Assembly (NCBI GenBank): GCA_903930515.1
Contig: CAIYYW010000200.1
Location: 1 to 16,459, forward strand
Reading direction: 5' to 3'
Length of the DNA stretch: 16,459 bases
Source: an uncultured delta proteobacterium
GTDB lineage: Bacteria; RBG-13-61-14; DRUE01
Shown here: one piece after another, positions 16,024 through 16,459 of the stretch
How the letters are laid out: each line of letters begins with the position of its first letter
How positions within the stretch are numbered: the first letter of the stretch is position 1
Translations under genes and position numbers: made by a program
The notes under the pieces: generated by a model
The model's input: only the letters and a program-made list of their open reading frames with translations
What the model was told of the DNA's origin: nothing
The model's database searches: none

Positions 16024-16059
16024 GGGGCGCCCTCCAAGTCAAAGAAATTCGGCTGTTAG

Positions 16060-16111
16060 GGGAAGTATTTCACTTGACCTGGGCTTTCATAGATGACCCC
16101 CGGGGCTTCCC
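16060..16111. repeat. Imperfect inverted repeat before the nuclease gene
   Basis: GGGAAG (16060-16065) pairs with CTTCCC (16106-16111); CCCCGGGG lies just inside the right arm. It is downstream of the nuclease gene on the - strand. There is no T-tract, so calling it a terminator is not justified. Confidence 0.25.
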
Positions 16112-16134
16112 AAGAGGGGGACACTATAGATTTG

Positions 16135-16157
16135 ATAATTATTTTCCATAATTATTT
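16135..16157. repeat. Short A+T-rich tandem repeat at the composition boundary
   Basis: ATAATTATTT occurs at 16135-16144 and again at 16148-16157, a 13-base period. The second copy covers the nuclease stop codon. It marks the change from G+C-rich non-coding sequence to A+T-rich coding sequence and may be a junction scar or chance in low-complexity DNA. Confidence 0.4.
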
Positions 16158-16459
16158 ATTTAAAATAACCTGATATGCCCAATCTCTATCTATCTTGTTT
16201 TCAATATCTGCTTGTAATTGCTTATCTAATTCTGGGAAAAAGTCCAGATGCGTTTTAGCCTCTAGCTCATCTATACTAGAAAGATGGCTCAAGATGTCAT
16301 CACTGCGAGGAGTTTCCTGATCAAAAATAAACGCTGGTATTTTTATTGAAGAAAGCCTATCCCCTGGCACAATCAGAATTACTTTCCAATATCCTGAGGG
16401 AATTTCATGGTTTTTCTTTGTTCTCGGCAATTTAGGCATTTTCCTTTCATATAAAGTGC
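16152..16459 (-). CDS. DNA/RNA non-specific endonuclease (NucA/EndoG type), C-terminal part
   Basis: The reading frame stays open to the window edge, so this is the 3' part of a longer gene. An ATG at 16439 is probably internal: the codons before it read TLYER, and a LYER-type stretch followed by IPSGYWKVIL matches the middle of Endonuclease_NS proteins. After that come IPAFIFDQETPRSDDIL, LSSIDELEAKTHLDFFPEL and a short helical tail; the last pattern (ideally IDEIExxTGLDFFP) is diagnostic. The catalytic DRGH His and metal-binding Asn lie outside the window. These enzymes cut DNA and RNA non-specifically and are usually secreted or used as toxins; a signal peptide cannot be checked. The gene is strikingly A+T-rich with A/T-ending codons, unlike all its neighbours, which suggests recent transfer. 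Confidence 0.8.
   Translation of the reverse strand, partial: TLYERKMPKLPRTKKNHEIPSGYWKVILIVPGDRLSSIKIPAFIFDQETPRSDDILSHLSSIDELEAKTHLDFFPELDKQLQADIENKIDRDWAYQVILNK

Noticed and set aside
15650-16130. Known RNA gene (tmRNA, RNase P RNA, SRP RNA or tRNA)
   Set aside because: I looked for the conserved ends and core motifs of each on both strands and found none; T-loop-like GGTTCAA on the - strand has no matching stem.
1-16459. CRISPR array
   Set aside because: No regularly spaced direct repeats of suitable length are visible anywhere.

Overview
The window is a compact, G+C-rich bacterial chromosome segment. It is Gram-negative: it carries three dedicated enzymes of the KDO (lipopolysaccharide inner core) pathway, an ADP-heptose-type GT9 glycosyltransferase and a lipoprotein with a lipobox. 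The KDO8P synthase is of the metal-dependent (Cys) class. Clustering of kdsB, pyrG, kdsA and kdsD, together with a stand-alone corrinoid-methyltransferase-like UroD homologue, would suit an uncultured anaerobic lineage such as Omnitrophota or former Deltaproteobacteria. That placement is inference and not proven by the sequence.

Layout. (1) Positions 1-3617, + strand: the end of pstS, then pstC, pstA, pstB and phoU, a complete high-affinity phosphate transporter operon except that the 5' part of pstS is outside the window. (2) Positions 3634-7921, + strand: a sigma70-like promoter followed by kdsB, pyrG, kdsA and kdsD, packed with overlaps or gaps of a few bases. KdsD makes arabinose-5-phosphate, KdsA condenses it with PEP to KDO-8-phosphate, KdsB activates KDO with CTP, and PyrG makes that CTP. 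The phosphatase KdsC is not here. (3) Positions 7951-10776, - strand: a membrane GT2 glycosyltransferase, an atypical NAD(P)-binding SDR protein and a two-domain LEA14/WHy lipoprotein, read from a strong promoter that lies almost on top of the first start codon. (4) Positions 10930-12090, + strand: a UroD/MtaA-superfamily protein. (5) Positions 12112-15606, - strand: a MobA-like nucleotidyltransferase, a GT9 glycosyltransferase and an exported M20 zinc peptidase. (6) Positions 15607-16151: about 545 bp without a gene, dense in inverted repeats. (7) Positions 16152-16459, - strand: the C-terminal part of a DNA/RNA non-specific endonuclease whose base composition is clearly more A+T-rich than everything else, suggesting transfer.

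The protein-coding part is mostly recognisable housekeeping and envelope biology. The part least explained by known features is the non-coding interval 15671-16023. It holds a multi-branched set of complementary arms and, beside it, mutually exclusive helices plus a pseudoknot-type pairing. It may be a structured RNA, a non-autonomous mobile repeat, or both; the sequence alone does not decide.
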